A stretch of 54,711 nucleotides of DNA from Heterostelium multicystogenum (Eukaryota > Evosea > Eumycetozoa > Acytosteliales > Acytosteliaceae): positions 1 through 54,711 of the forward strand of contig RCNN01000217.1 of the NCBI GenBank assembly GCA_003667245.1, in the 5' to 3' direction. The position numbers and the translations under genes are program-made. Positions 1 to 12,800 of this stretch are shown here, piece after piece (position 1 is the stretch's first letter; every line of letters begins with the position of its first letter). Under the pieces are notes generated by a model. The model did not search any database and had not been told where the DNA came from. It saw only the letters and a list, made by a program, of their open reading frames with translations.

Positions 1-149
1 CTGCTGGCTACAGTTCCAGTTCCAGCTCCAGCACCACCACCAGTATTAGTATTTGAAGGTGGTATAAAGAGGAGATGGAGGTTGTTGTCTTTGGTTCATT
101 AGTATATTCTAACACAGGCAAAGACAAAGTCCTTCTCGGTGATCTTCAT
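1..149 (-). CDS. 5' end of a gene cut by the left edge (unrecognised)
   Basis: A G+C-rich island sits against the left edge, followed by very A+T-rich DNA that would be its promoter side. On the minus strand an ATG at 149 opens MKITEKDFVFACVRIY, then TAA and TGA occur directly (101-96). The same frame then continues without stops to the edge as a proline/glycine-rich segment (IPPSNTNTGGGAGAG). The two stops may be an assembly error or a missed splice; an intron confined to this spot would be shorter than those seen elsewhere here. The plus strand also has an open frame over 1-102, so the strand is not certain. No family was recognised. Confidence 0.3.
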
Positions 150-2507
150 TTCCAAAGAATCTTGTTATATAAAAGAAGAAGATGCCATAATCTTGACTAT
201 GATCCACTATTCTTTTCAATTATATTCTATCGACAACCAACTTAACTATACAAATAATAAATACTACTTCTGACTACTACATACTACTAGTTTATAAACT
301 AATTCTAACTAACTTAACTATATCTATCTATATCAAACCTAATTAATAATTATTATTTAAATATTCTCTTTTTTCTCTATTATCTGTCTTGTAACCCAAT
401 TCTATTTCAAACTTTTTCTTTTTCTTTTTTCAAACTCAAACTGTTTATTTCTGTTTGGTATTATTATTATTGTTTCCTAAAAAATAATATATATATAAAT
501 AGTAATTGATTGATGATTGATTGAATTGATTGATTGATTGATTGATGATTTTGATTGATTGATTGATGCTTGCTTGTTTGCCTTGCTTTGTTTGCTCTTA
601 TTTAAATGTTTGTTTGATATTATTTTATAATTATACAAAAAAAGTAGTCGAAAAATTTAGAGACAAATAGGATCTCTTTTTTAAACATGCTTCATCCATT
701 CATGCAGGAATGCATTCATTCCCAAACATTTCATACTTAAATTTATTAAAATTTTTGCAAATTAATTTTTGGACACATTATCTTCCAGAGATTTTTTATG
801 AATACACTAAAAGTCAGAAGCAAATTCTTGCTTACATTATCATGATATAACTTCTTTGTCTGTGTCACAATCGTTCCAAATATCATTGATGACAATCAAT
901 TTCAAATTATAGAATATTTTTCAAATCTAAAAATATCTTGTTTTAAAATTGTTAATAGTAATAATAATCAACTTTTAACATCAAAACAAATCAATCCAAC
1001 CCAATCCAATCCAATCATCATCTTCATCTATATATATTAATTCGGATAAATATTTATGTGTGTGTTATCATGTATTAAAACATAAGTGATGATATTTAAA
1101 TGATAATCATTTGTGTGTGTCGTCTGTGTTGTGGTGTTTGTTTATAAATTTTATTCACTAATCATTATCATTTATCAGTTGTAGTATTACTATTATTAGT
1201 AACACACAATTAAAATTTTAGTAATAATACAAATAACTTTTTAAAAAAAGAGGAGAATTTAGATAACACGAAAAATTCTAATTTTTTAAAAAAATCTTTT
1301 TGAAATCAAAACTATCTTGTTCTTATTTTTTAATCGGAAGTGAAAAATTTTACATAATTTAACTAAAGTTTAGAAAAAATCAAAAAGTAATCCCCAATGG
1401 CAACCAGAATTTGATGTTTGCAAATGTCATGAACCACACTTATTTTGACAATTGTGCTTTGCAAAATGACCTCAAAGCTACACCTCACTTCTCTCCCCCA
1501 TTTCTAAACTCCTACTGAACCAACCATACCAAGCCAACCAACAAAACAAAAAACCAATCATTGTAAAAATATTCAGAACATAATAATTTAAACTTCCTGG
1601 GGGACTCTACATAAATAACAACTACAACACATCTATATAAATCAAATCAATTCAATTCAATTTCAATCAATTCAAATCAAACCAAACCTAAATCATTAAT
1701 TTAAAAGTAAAGTCCATAGTTGTAGAGTACTATTTATATGTTATATTAGTTAGAAGAGGGGCATCTATACACAATTTTAACAGAAGAACATTAGTAGTAG
1801 TCTTTGAAGTAAACCTATTGTAATAGTCAAATTTAGTCAATTTTAAAGTTAGCTAAACTAATAGTATTATCAATGACCACACCACTACTATAAGCTATAG
1901 ATGATTTAGCAATCGAATGACCCAATCATTTAATTGATTTTCACTCACTCACTCACTCACAGCAATCTAAACTCACACACAACACCCCATGCACCTCCAA
2001 CTATAACATATTATATAGTTTATATATTAATGTAATTGTGAATTAGAACATTAAATTAACAATCAATCAATCCAATCACATCAAATCATCAATCAAATAT
2101 ATTTCAATAAAAATAATAATAATAAATTTACGATAGATTTATTAATAACCTGTTTATTCACTGTTACTCTACGACTATTACAATTGCTACTCATACTACT
2201 ACACTACTGCTACTACAATTACGATACCAAATCAATCACTTATTATTCATTCACATTGAATACTAATAAAAATACTAATAAATATAGAATTTTGTGACAA
2301 ACATTTAAACACTTAATAGCAGAATTCGAGATAATTACTATTTACTTTTTAGAATTAGTTGCCAGGCTCACTCTGTGAGCTGCTTTAAATTGTCACACTA
2401 TCCAACAACAGCAACTGTTCTTGTTGATTTTTAATTTTTGAAATCAAGCTAAAACAAAAATAGAAATAGAAAGGAACGCAAAAGAAAAGTCAGCGCAAAA
2501 TAAAAAG
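150..2507. other. A+T-rich gene-free stretch
   Basis: I see no credible gene in this 2.3 kb. It holds homopolymers, (TA)n, a GATT tract at 506-568, CACTCACTCACTCA at about 1941-1961, and TATATA boxes. A somewhat G+C-richer patch at about 1390-1520 has short open frames on both strands but nothing that looks like a known protein. It probably contains the promoters of the left-edge gene and of the gene starting at 2508. Confidence 0.5.
506..568. repeat. GATT microsatellite
   Basis: Imperfect tandem GATT/TTGA units with occasional slips, inside gene-free DNA. A typical simple repeat of this kind of genome, with no sign of function. Confidence 0.8.
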
Positions 2508-3611
2508 ATGGCATGGGAATATCTCAACTATGATATAACACATATATTCCTGACTTTTACCTACTCGGTTCTGGGTATCATCACAGTGTACGCCTGGTAT
2601 TACAGGCCAACCTGTCAACGTATCTCCCATTCAAAAGGTGTTCTATCCTATACTACTGATGGGTGTACTCGGTATGTAATAAAAAACAAATTTGACAGCC
2701 AGGTGGATGGCTAGATAGCTGGAAATAACTGGAAATAATAATTTAATTAACCAAAATTCATTCATCTGACAGTAAGGGCAGTTTTTATGATTATGCAACC
2801 ACTCATCAGAGAAGGTGATGTCGTCCATACAAATCAGGCAAACATTGTGCTAAACACACTTCCCTCTTTTTTTGTTCTTCAGTAACTATCTTATTGTACT
2901 TTTCATTTGGACAGAGATGTATTTGGTCTTCAATGGCGGATCGATGGCAGTCGTCCAGCGACTCCCATTGATTTTCAATTTGATTGCAACTCTGATGTAT
3001 GTCACCCTATTAGTACTCTATATCTTGGACTTCACTCTGTACAAACTCGAATACAAACAGTGTCACAATTCTCTGAAACCATTGAATATATCATTGGTTA
3101 CTACGATGGAATATGCTTCATTGTGTTGGCATTGGCATTTGCAGGTCTTGGACTGGGATTGGTCATCAAGTTCCGTCGACCACACCAGAACTTTACAGAG
3201 GATAAAAGAAAGATCATTTTGAAACGTGTTTCCTTGGTGTCTCTTTTGGTTCATTTGTTTCATAATAAGAGCATTCATCACAACTGTTTGCTGTAAATAG
3301 ATTCAATTAATTTCAGGTGTAAGTAACCAACAATCTCATATCATTCAAATTATTTCGATAACCAAGACTCCTAACCTTAATGTACAATACTATTTCTTCA
3401 GAATTGGTGGTGGTTTGATGGAATATATTTCTTTGGAATGGAAGTTGTCCCAATTGCAATTATGCTATATCTATTGAGAATGAATAATTCAAACAACAAC
3501 CACAGTCCAGCTAACAATATCCACTATTCGACCAATGCCAAGAAACAAGACTACATAAAACCAAATGAATACACTCAACCTCTTACATCCATAAGCAGCC
3601 ACAAATCATAA
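2508..3611 (+). CDS. Seven-transmembrane protein, THH1/TOM1/TOM3-like
   Basis: A polytopic membrane protein starting MAWEYLNYDITHIF. Hydrophobic helices appear in order: THIFLTFTYSVLGIITVYAW; QKVFYPILLMGVLG; NYLIVLFIWTEMYLVF; LIFNLIATLMYVTLLVLYIL; ICFIVLALAFAGLGLGLVI; FWFICFIIRAFITTVCC; and a last helix FFGMEVVPIAIMLYLLR with a short hydrophilic tail. The QKVF motif near helix 2, the 'W(A/T)E.Y' motif in helix 3 and the 'ME(V/I)VP..(I/M)LY(L/I)LR' last helix are what I know from the THH1/TOM1/TOM3 family. Introns lie near 2674-2880 and 3294-3400; the last exon is 3401-3611. The frame changes near 2628, 3060 and 3237, so no single open frame covers it; sequence errors are the likely cause. A second member of the same type lies at 21933-23137. 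The biochemical role is unknown from sequence. Confidence 0.6.
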
Positions 3612-3897
3612 TAACCTAATAGCTATTATATTTCATCTTTTCGAAACCCACCAACCAAACAAAACCAAATCAAACCATGTATTAATCATCAACCATTCCT
3701 AGACTCCAATATCCCCCATCACCATGTAGATCATATAAGTAATTGATTTACATTTCTCAGTACATATCCAAACTTACAAATCCCTCAATAAACCAACAGT
3801 TAGTTGCCAAGTAATATAAATTGTATTACTTTGGCCACTAAACAGAACTGTCTATTTAATCAAGTAATTACTTGGACATGTTATCTAGATTTATTAT

Positions 3898-5193
3898 TTA
3901 TGATTCATTCAATAGATTCCATGCTTTATTCATGTTCTCGTCGAAACATTCAGGCATAAAGTTATACCATTGTTCTCTTCCGTCATAGAATACCGTACCC
4001 GATATATTCATCCACATTTCTTTAGATCGCTGCAGCTTCCATCCATCAACCCACTGCTCATTGTTTACTGCTTTAAAGTATCGGTCGGTGTGTGCTTTGA
4101 TAAACTCTGCCGAGCGTGCCGAACGTTGCCCATCTATGAATTGAAAGATTTCCGGCTGCATTTGTCCATGTTGAAATGTATTTGTTGACATCGGTGATGC
4201 CAATCGACTGGTAGAGCGCTCTAAACTAACCAGTCCAGCATATCCTTGACACCCAGGCTGACTCCACAAGTGCACTTGCATTGACCATCTTGATTTCATC
4301 CGATCTCTCACGTGCCTCAAGAAGAGCCATTTAATACGTTCAAATCCAACATCATCCAACCAAAAGTCCACGTCTGCAAAAGCAAACACACGTCCAATGT
4401 TATTTCTGCGAGCATAGTTATAATCTCATCAATTAAAACCTCTGCTTTCTGATACTTGTGGAAATCAGATGGCATAATCTCATTCGCTGTTGCCAGTGCC
4501 TTCAGGCCATTTTCCAGACTGAAAACCATTCCTTTTGTTGTATTGTCCATGAGCATCACTACCAAAATGCTCTCCACCAATAATGCAATATTCATAACCT
4601 TCTTCAACTACCGCTCGACTTGATTGAATGCTAAACAATTTCTATACAATCCACGACAAATGATTAGCAATTAGAAAGAAGAAGCCAACGACCACCGATA
4701 TATACTTCACTGGGACAGAATCCTCTTGGCTGTCTATCGAAAAGCTCATGTAGAAGATAGTTGGTATGTCTGATGTCTTCCTTCACAAATCCATTGATAT
4801 AGGCATCTTGATATGGGTGGTCTAGGCACGGGTGTGCAAGTCCGATGCATGGAAGGTTGAGCCAATAATCTCAGATTGTTCCCAGGCAGAGAATACTCCT
4901 TTTTTGGCAGTTCTCATTCTGATCGATCCTTGTATTGAGTTATCTGTACGAACAATAGCCTCCATGGTCTGACCCGACAAGGCCCAAGATATAAGGAATA
5001 CCCATTCCACCCTGGTCATGTTCAAACCACAAGCATTTATCCTTTTTTTAAAGAAAATAAATGTTTGTCAAGTCAATGTTGATAAACAAGTGTCATCGAA
5101 TTTGATGATAGTTACCATCAATCTAGATAATTTATAAGCTGGCTCATCATGACCTATATCAGCCCAAGGCGAAAATGCAAACAGAATTGGCAT
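3898..5193 (-). CDS. Unrecognised protein, frame interrupted
   Basis: Protein-like sequence of ordinary amino-acid composition runs across several frames. It begins MPILFAFSPWADIGHDEPAY at 5193, then an intron near 5115-5040. It continues with segments such as LPCIGLAHPCLDHPYQDAYI, HELFDRQPRGFCPSEVYIGG, EGYEYCIIGGEHFGSDAHGQ and GRVFAFADVDFWLDDVGFER, and ends ENMNKAWNLLNES at 3898. The C-terminal 160 residues are one clean frame. Upstream parts need about four frame corrections. The His/Asp/Glu/Trp-rich segments are reminiscent of a sugar-active barrel enzyme (for instance glycoside hydrolase 57-like), but I cannot support that assignment. It is the most downstream member of a run of four minus-strand genes. 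Confidence 0.5.
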
Positions 5194-5396
5194 GTTTATA
5201 TGGATATGAAAATGTATAAATGTGTGTATGTATGAACTATTTGGATGATTCTGATATTAAAATGAAATTAAATGCTTCAACAATGGAAATTTAAGGTTCA
5301 TTTTTTTTGATTGCAAACTTTTGGGTCTTTTGAAATTAATAAAACCAAATTGGGATCTGATTGAAAAAAAACAGAAATATATATTGGCATTATTAA

Positions 5397-6775
5397 TCAA
5401 AATTTATTGTTCTTGTTAGAACTTTCTTCTTGACAATCTTCTTTTTTGGTGGCTATGACTTTGTTACCAATGCCAATGTCCATTTGAGATTGCTCTGCCA
5501 TATTGTCTATAGCACTTGACTGAATATCATTGCCATCTACACTGGTTGCTGGTTCTAGAGTGCCTGATGGTGTTGTCGTTGTAGAAGTTGTTGTGGTTGT
5601 TGGAGTTATTATATTTACATTGATTTCATTACCGCTATTCGTACTATTAGAACTTAGTGTTAATGCTTTTATTGCGTCTTCAACAGTAATATTGTGATTT
5701 GCAATGGATTGTATTAATTCTTTCTTTGTGCTGTCAGAGAAATGATTAAATGAAAGAGGCTGTTGATCACAATAAGATGATTGAATTTTAGCAGATAATG
5801 ATTGTATTCCTTCTATATCATGATAGTCTTGATCAAATTGAGATATCAGCTCTTCATCATTTGCGCAGTCTATTATATCGCTATTGATTGGGTGCTGTTG
5901 TGGGTGTAGATAGTGAAGCCTTTGTTGGTGTAGATTGTGGTTTCAAAATGTGTAGTGTACTTTGCTTTGGATATCGAGTTCGAATTTGGTGGCATTTTAA
6001 CTGTAAACATCTCATCATATAGATCATCATCTTCATCATTTTTGCTGTGTGGTTTGAACATTGATGTTATCGTCTATCCTATTGAGTATTGCAGTGATCT
6101 CATCAGAGGATGTTGTTGTGTTGCCAATGTATGATCAATAAGCAACTCTAAATTCGACCCATTGAGAGACAGTTTGAATTTCATGCCATCAACTTTTTCA
6201 AAGAGTGAAACCACTTGATCGATAATGTTATTGCGATGCTGTTGAACAAACATGATTGAGCTACTCATATAGTTTATCGGAAGCCACTGACTGTAACAAT
6301 TTGAAGAATGCAGAGAAGTCTATTCACATTGAGTAACGCTCTTATATATGATCTTGCTCTTCCTCTATCACTGAATAGAGTTCGAGAATTCTTGATATCA
6401 CTAAACTCAGAGACACCAACTACTCCAACCAGTCCATCGCCATTGTCATTGATTGGTTTGCAGCTGCTGTGTATAAAATGATTCAATGATTCGCCACAAT
6501 GATATATGAGAGAGCAAGTCATGCATAAAAATCTTCTCAACCGACATGCAAAGACGATCGACACCGAAACTAGCTGAATCCAAACTAGCTCGGTCTTCTC
6601 TGAGAACTGAGAATATAATGTGTTGGATCGATACCCGCAGATCATCGACCAAATTTGACTTTATCTGTTCGATTCTGTCTCTGTTCATTATATCCACAGC
6701 GGTCGACACTGTTGGCCAGCTTTCAGAAGCATGAAGTTGCCCATGATTATTGCCATCATGATTGCTGCCACTCAT
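5397..6775 (-). CDS. RUN-domain protein
   Basis: The ATG at 6775 opens MSGSNHDGNNHGQLHASESW. A RUN domain follows: SVEKIFMHDLLSHISLW (family pattern of a conserved aromatic/His helix ending in LW) and GRARSYIRALLNVNRLLCIL (the 'RgRAWiR.aLn...L' helix). A further helical block (IIDQVVSLFEKVDGMKF) is followed by an acidic, Thr/Ser-rich tail. From about 5900 down to 5397 one frame stays open with no ATG, from DIIDCANDEELISQFDQDYH through a Pro-Thr-Thr stretch to the end SSNKNNKF. RUN domains usually bind Rab- or Rap-type small GTPases in membrane traffic and cytoskeleton control. Frame changes occur near 6490, 6270, 6080 and 5900, and introns may account for some. The RUN call rests on two motifs, so it is good but not certain. 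Confidence 0.72.
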
Positions 6776-6949
6776 CCTTCATTCATATACCATATATATA
6801 CAATGCTAATTGTTTACAACTAGAGATAAATAATCAATGAATGTTTATTTTTAGTTTTATAAGAGGGTATATTATTATTTTTTGGTTTTTTCTTATTTTT
6901 TTTTTTTTCAGAATTAATTTTGCTTTTTTGAGTTAAATATTTAATTGTA

Positions 6950-8157
6950 CTACTTGTTCCATTCTAAATACTTAGTGTCTCCAAGCTTTCTTGGTGCAAC
7001 CTTGTGCTTAATCAAGAAACCAATACCTTGGAAGAAACAAACTACACCAACAACTATATATGCATATCCCAAAAATGGATTCTTACCACCGATCCAAGAG
7101 GTTGTTGATAATACTACATATTTACTTCCATCAAATGATTTAACTGGGTAATCTATTATTAAAGAAAAAAGTTAGCGAACTTAACATGTTGGTGAGATCA
7201 AAGTTAATCCTTACTTGAGGTGATGTTAACAAAAACGGTACCGGCTGGGATATCTTGATTGATGATTCTGTAGAGTTTCTTGAAATCTGGCAAACCAGCA
7301 GTTCTCATCCAAACAATGAAATCTTCATCGGTGAAATCTGGAATAATTCTTACACCTGGTGCATTTGCTGGTGGATTCTTGAACTTCTTGTCTACATCAG
7401 AACTCCAAGCAATACCCTTCTTTTGAAGTGGAATTGAAACGTTGTTCTGGGTGAGAGTGAATGTATCTAAATATTACAAACAACATGTAAATAAATATAT
7501 TCGGACAATCATCTTTTTAGCTGTTGTTATCTATTACCATTAAACATGCTTCTAGCAATGAGACCACATGGTAGATAAAAGTTTGCTGGATTGGTTGAAT
7601 CGTTAACTGAGATGTATGGGTCGCAATCTTTGAGCTTGTCATAATCATCTACAACAATACCACGAAGTTGGTCGTCATTTCTAGACTTTACATAACGACG
7701 ATGATTCTGATAAAAGTTATCTAATCTATAGTACAGGTAAACTGGTGCTTTCATAGTTTTGGGAATAGTCATGTTGACTATGCAATTGCTTACACCTGCG
7801 GGACATATTTGATCATATTGTCTCGATGCCTCCACAACCTAAAACAAAACAAATGTAAATATACAATACTAGATCACAGAAACAATGCAAAAACCTACTG
7901 AATTTGAAGCACTAATCATAACAGCTCCTATAGGAATAAAAACGATTCCAATAACAATAAATGAGATAATGACTGGTGTTGGTGTCAAAATTGGTTCCCA
8001 TGCTTTCAATCTTTGTTGTTTAAATGCCGTATCTATAAGTTTTAGATAATAGTTATTATTATTAGAGTTGATATCCTATCATATTCTCCCTGTATTATCA
8101 TTTCAACTACATACTGGCTGGTTTATTTGAATGCGACTTGGCTTCTTTTGAGTCCAT
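6950..8157 (-). CDS. CDC50/LEM3 (TMEM30) family P4-ATPase subunit
   Basis: This complete gene has five exons: 8157-8115, 8032-7899, 7838-7538, 7466-7215 and 7152-6950. All phases join exactly to give 310 residues. Hallmarks are [20 protein letters not shown] before helix 1 ([17 protein letters not shown]), [27 protein letters not shown] in the ectodomain, [20 protein letters not shown], and helix 2 ([19 protein letters not shown]) with a short cytoplasmic tail. The ectodomain lies between the two helices, with paired cysteines as usual. CDC50 proteins are obligate partners of phospholipid flippases (P4-ATPases). They take them out of the endoplasmic reticulum and support transport of phosphatidylserine or phosphatidylethanolamine to the cytosolic leaflet. 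Length and layout match the family. It shows no frame break, which makes it a useful internal standard for intron structure here. Confidence 0.96.
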
Positions 8158-9843
8158 TTTAAAATATATATATATATATTATTATTATATCTATATGAAC
8201 CAACTATATTACAATTAGTTAGTAAGATTTACTAGCAATCTATATTATTCTAAGTTTATAAGTCTTGTTGAAACTACTTTTCTATATTCGCAAATGATCT
8301 TCCAATTCTATTGTTATTGTTATTATTACTATGTTGTTGTGAGAAGATAGATTAAAGAAGAACAAAACAAAAACTACTAATTTCTCTTACTATTTATTGT
8401 TTATTATTATTATTATTATTATTATTAATTTGATTATTATAATTGATTCTACTATTATATTTGATTGATAATAATAATATTATTATTATTGGTTGTGTCG
8501 TGCTAAACGATATACATACAATAATATCAAGCTAACCTAAAGATGCTGCTGGTTGTGTTGTGTCCGTTTGTGTTTAACAGGTTGGATCAGAAGAGTCAAA
8601 AAATAATAACCAGATGATTCCCTACTTATTAAGTTGTTATGACTTCCACTAGTCAGATAATGATACAAAGAGAGCTTTAAACACAAATCAATCTTTGTAT
8701 ACAAAATTGAATTGTCGTGAGTGAGTGAGAGTGTTGTTTATTTTTATTTTGCTGCTTTCCCAAACAACAAAACAATTGAATTGAAATTAATACAAAGTTT
8801 AGTTAGGTAGATTAAAGAGATAATGTGAAAATTAAAGAGATGTGAAGGGGAGGAAATTAAGGTAAAAACTGAGCCAAAAACAAAAAACCTACCAAAAAAA
8901 AACACAAAATATTAATATTAATAATAAATTTAAAAACAACCTAATATATTATATTATATTATAATTTATAATACTATATGTTTGTGTTGTTGTTTGTTTT
9001 GTTTTTTTGTTTGTTAGTGTGTGTTTTGTTGTGAATTTGTATAAATAATAATATTATTATTTGTAGTTGTGGTGTGTGTGGGGGGATAAATAAAGTAGGA
9101 TAGGAATTGTTTTAAATAGGGGATAGATGTGAATAAATGAAAATGTGTATTTGTGGGGGGTAAACATCTAAAAAAAACTGTTTGGTTTTTAGTTTTTTTT
9201 GTTTTTAATTCAATTTATTTATTTTTCTATTAGTAATATTTAACTACCTTATATGAAGATGTTAGACTAACCAGTCTTCCTTCCAACCATAATATAATAA
9301 TAATAATAATTTAGATTTTGTGAAATTACAAGGTGTAGGTGGTTTTTTTGGTTAAACTTTTGGTATTAACTATTTGACATGAGGTAAGGTTTTTAACTTG
9401 AACACCAAAAATAATTTGAATTGAACACTAAAATGAAGGGTTGTTTTGATTGGTGGCGATCTGTCAAATCTGCACGCAGATAATAGATACATGGTGATAA
9501 GTTCGAATCATCAAAGACATCAGTCGATTGTCTTTGCTTTTTACAATTCTAAAAAAACAACCAAGAACAAACTGTCTAAAGTATAAATCAAATAGATAGC
9601 AAAGCTTAAAGCTTGCCAATATGAATGTGGAAAAAGTAATTGAGGACGATAAACATTTAATAATAAGAAATCAGGTTATTGTTTGTTGTTGTTTAAATAT
9701 ATATAGGTTTGTTTTATTTGTAATACAAAAGTTTTATAGGTTGAGCTTTGGCTGGGCTTTGTGTGTGTGTGTGTGATTGTTTGTTTTGTGGATGGATGGA
9801 TGGATGGATGGATGTTTTACATAAATTTTGGATTTAGACCTTT
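8158..9843. other. A+T-rich intergenic stretch with simple repeats
   Basis: No gene seen. It contains a TTA/TAT tract at about 8401-8427, G/T-rich strings around 9060-9160, a GT tract at about 9762-9774 and an ATGG tract at 9790-9814. It holds the upstream region of the CDC50 gene and the downstream region of the SepA-type gene, both minus strand. Confidence 0.6.
9790..9814. repeat. ATGG/GGAT microsatellite
   Basis: Five to six tandem GGAT units just downstream of the stop codon of the SepA-type gene. A simple repeat, probably in its 3' untranslated region or just beyond. Confidence 0.85.
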
Positions 9844-12800
9844 CTATATAACTGAATTAGCATTAAATGCGTCGTACAGTTTTCCAGCGATCTTTTGATT
9901 GAGCACGGATTTGTCGCTTGTGGAAATCTTTTGGATGATTGGGTAAAGCTTGTATTCTTGGATCATCATCTTGGCGTTTGGATGGCATTCGTAGAGACTG
10001 CTGAGAATCTTGAGCAAGTTGAGACGTACCATTGGATTGGGATGTCCGAGTTTGTCGAGGAGTTTTGGAATAAAGGTACTGGTGCCCAGTGCCACATTGA
10101 CGATCGATGAAATGGTTACAATCTTGAGGAATGGCTCGAGCACACCAGCAAATGACTGTGACTCGGCGGTGGTGAATGTCTGGATGAGCTTCTCTATCGA
10201 TGCCTTGGAGGCCATGATTTTTTCGACACGCGAGGTCTCGTCGGCAATCCAGACGGCGAGCGAATCGAGTGCGTTGACTTGCCAGTAACGCTCCTGGAGC
10301 AGATCGAGATAGAAGTTGACACCGTCGTACTTCCAGAGCTCGGTACGGGCACGCTTCGAGTGAGCAAGATCGCAAATGATTGGAAGTGCAAATTGGTTGA
10401 GTGGCGAGTGCGTGGAGATGAAGTATTGGAGGTGTGGGATGATTCCGTCGACTGCTGCTTGGTATTGACGCTCGGCATCGATACGGCAGAGGTGGAACAT
10501 GGTGTTGATGACCTGGTTTTGGATTTCGGCAGAATGGTTTCTTCCGAGATAGGGGATAAGTGTGCGAATGGTTCCAGCAGCTTGCAAATTGGCAAGAGTG
10601 TTATGGTCCATACTGATTTGCTTGATGGACTTGAGTACTTTGACCAATTGCTCCGAGGACAGCTTGGGAAGAGCAGAGAGGATACCCTCGATGACTGGCA
10701 CTGACGACATGGATCTACGGACAACAGAGTCGGCAGATGAAAACATGATAAGGAGGTTGATTACTTTGTCTGGATAGCTGTGGGGCGTTGGTGAGATCGG
10801 TGGGTGGATCGGTGATGACGTCGGACAACACCTGTCCAAGTGCACGAAGCAATCCGACCTTGGAGAACAAACGACAAAAGTCATTCTTGGGTGTGGGCGA
10901 CTGCAGCTCAAAGACATTGACAATGGCGTCGATGGCCATGCAAACCAGACGCTTAGACTCGACGTATGGGGTCAAGAGGAAATCAACCAAGATGGGCAGA
11001 CCCTTGCACGCAATAAACATTTGTAGTGTCAGTGTTGAGGTGGAGCACATCTTGCTGACAAAAGACGCAGTCTCCAAACGGATCGATGGAGAATAGTCAC
11101 GTCCAGAGAATCTCATAATAGATGGAATACCACCGACCAAACAAAGATTTTCTTGAATCTCCATATTGTTTTCGATAATCTGGTTGACAACCTTCAAAAT
11201 AGAGCAAATAACATGTGAGTTTGATACTTCCAACATTTCCATAATTGGAATTACACCATGTCTTCTAATCAACAGTGTCTTTTGATCTGGATTCTCTTTA
11301 AATAATGTAATCTAAATTGAATATTAAATAGATCATCATTGTTAGAATATTTGATCCTCTCTATCAAAGTGAATGGTTGCATACCAATTGTTCACAGGCA
11401 GTAGAAATAACTTGTTCCGATTGATCGATTTGCAATTGATTCATCAACTTCAAGATTTTCTTCTGACATTCTGGCATAGTTGTCCTTCATCAAATTCTTG
11501 TCCAAATCAAATTCTTCATCGAAATCGTCAAATGTCTCATTGAATGGATCATCGTCCTCTCCGTCTTCATTCAACTCGGCCTACAAATCAAAGATAAAGT
11601 TAGTCCAAATCAAAGTCCTTCTTTTGATCAACCCGTCGTGTACATACAGAGTAAGTCATCTTGTTCTTCAATTTTGTTGATAAATCAGGTTGGTGTATTG
11701 ATCCCTTTCGAACGACTTTAGCTAAAATCGATGAAAACAATCGATAGTTAATAAATCTCCTCTATGACCAACCTAATGCATTCGCTCCATTCAATCTTAC
11801 CGTCGAAATTCATCGTTGCAACATCTCCCCAATCATCCTCATCCTTATTCTCTCCCCATTTGTCAATGCTCTTTTTGCTATCTGTCGAAGGTGGAGTATT
11901 GGACTTGGTGTTGGAGTTTGTTTTGGTGTGTGATGCTGGTTGCTTTGCTGCGGTTGTCGTTGTTGATGTGATAGGCTTGTTATTTAGTTTAATTTGGGTT
12001 GGGAAATCACTGGATTCGAATCCACTTTCGAAATCATCGTCGTCTTTCATTGCCCCGAGTGCTCTATTTAAATCTTGTGTCTTAATGGATCCAACATCGA
12101 AATCATCTCCCCACTCCAAATCGTCAGACTCTGGTTGGACCGCTCTCGGTGCCAACTTGAGTCCGCCACTGGCTGGTGCGTTGCTGTTGTTATTGCTATT
12201 GTTCGATGGAGGAGGGAGAATCTTATTCGATACGACACGTGGTGGATCCTTCTTTTGTGGTGGCGACTTTTTGGTGTCACCTGGCAACTTTAGAGATTTG
12301 GGAGTTGCGCTAAAGTCGTCTCCCCACTCGTTGTCCTCCTCCTCTGGTGGTGGTAGATTCAATTTGTTGACATTCCTAAATAATCAAAATCAATAGTTTG
12401 GTTTGGTCGTTAGTTGGTTGGTTGTTCCTATTTCTGCAATACTAAAATCTGAATGCTTATGCCTGTATTAATATTAGCTACACACTTTTGATTCTTTGGA
12501 TGTAAAGAAGGTTTTCTTTGGTGATTTGATATTTTCTTCTTGTTGATTCTTTCGTTGTAGTCCTGAATGTTCTTTGCGAGATCTTCGATGTTTGCTGGTT
12601 CCTCTTCAAGCTCTTGCTTCTTCTTTGCTGCAAGAATCCATTTGTGTTTGAGAAGTTTTCTGTGCAGAGATACGAAGATTTGGGTCCTTTTGGAAACATT
12701 GCATCAGCCAATCCTTGAGTGCCGGCGAGATACCCTCGGGCAAGGGTGGACAATCGTCCTGCACAATTCTGAAAAGAGCTGGCATTGGACCCAAATCATA

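Noticed and set aside
3898..5193. Assignment to glycoside hydrolase family 57
   Set aside because: Only loose resemblance of a few motifs; catalytic residues could not be placed, so the gene is left unassigned.
9470..9530. GTTCGAATC with a nearby ATCTGCACGCAGAT hairpin, tRNA-like
   Set aside because: Stem pairing fails beside the loop and no A box at the right distance exists.
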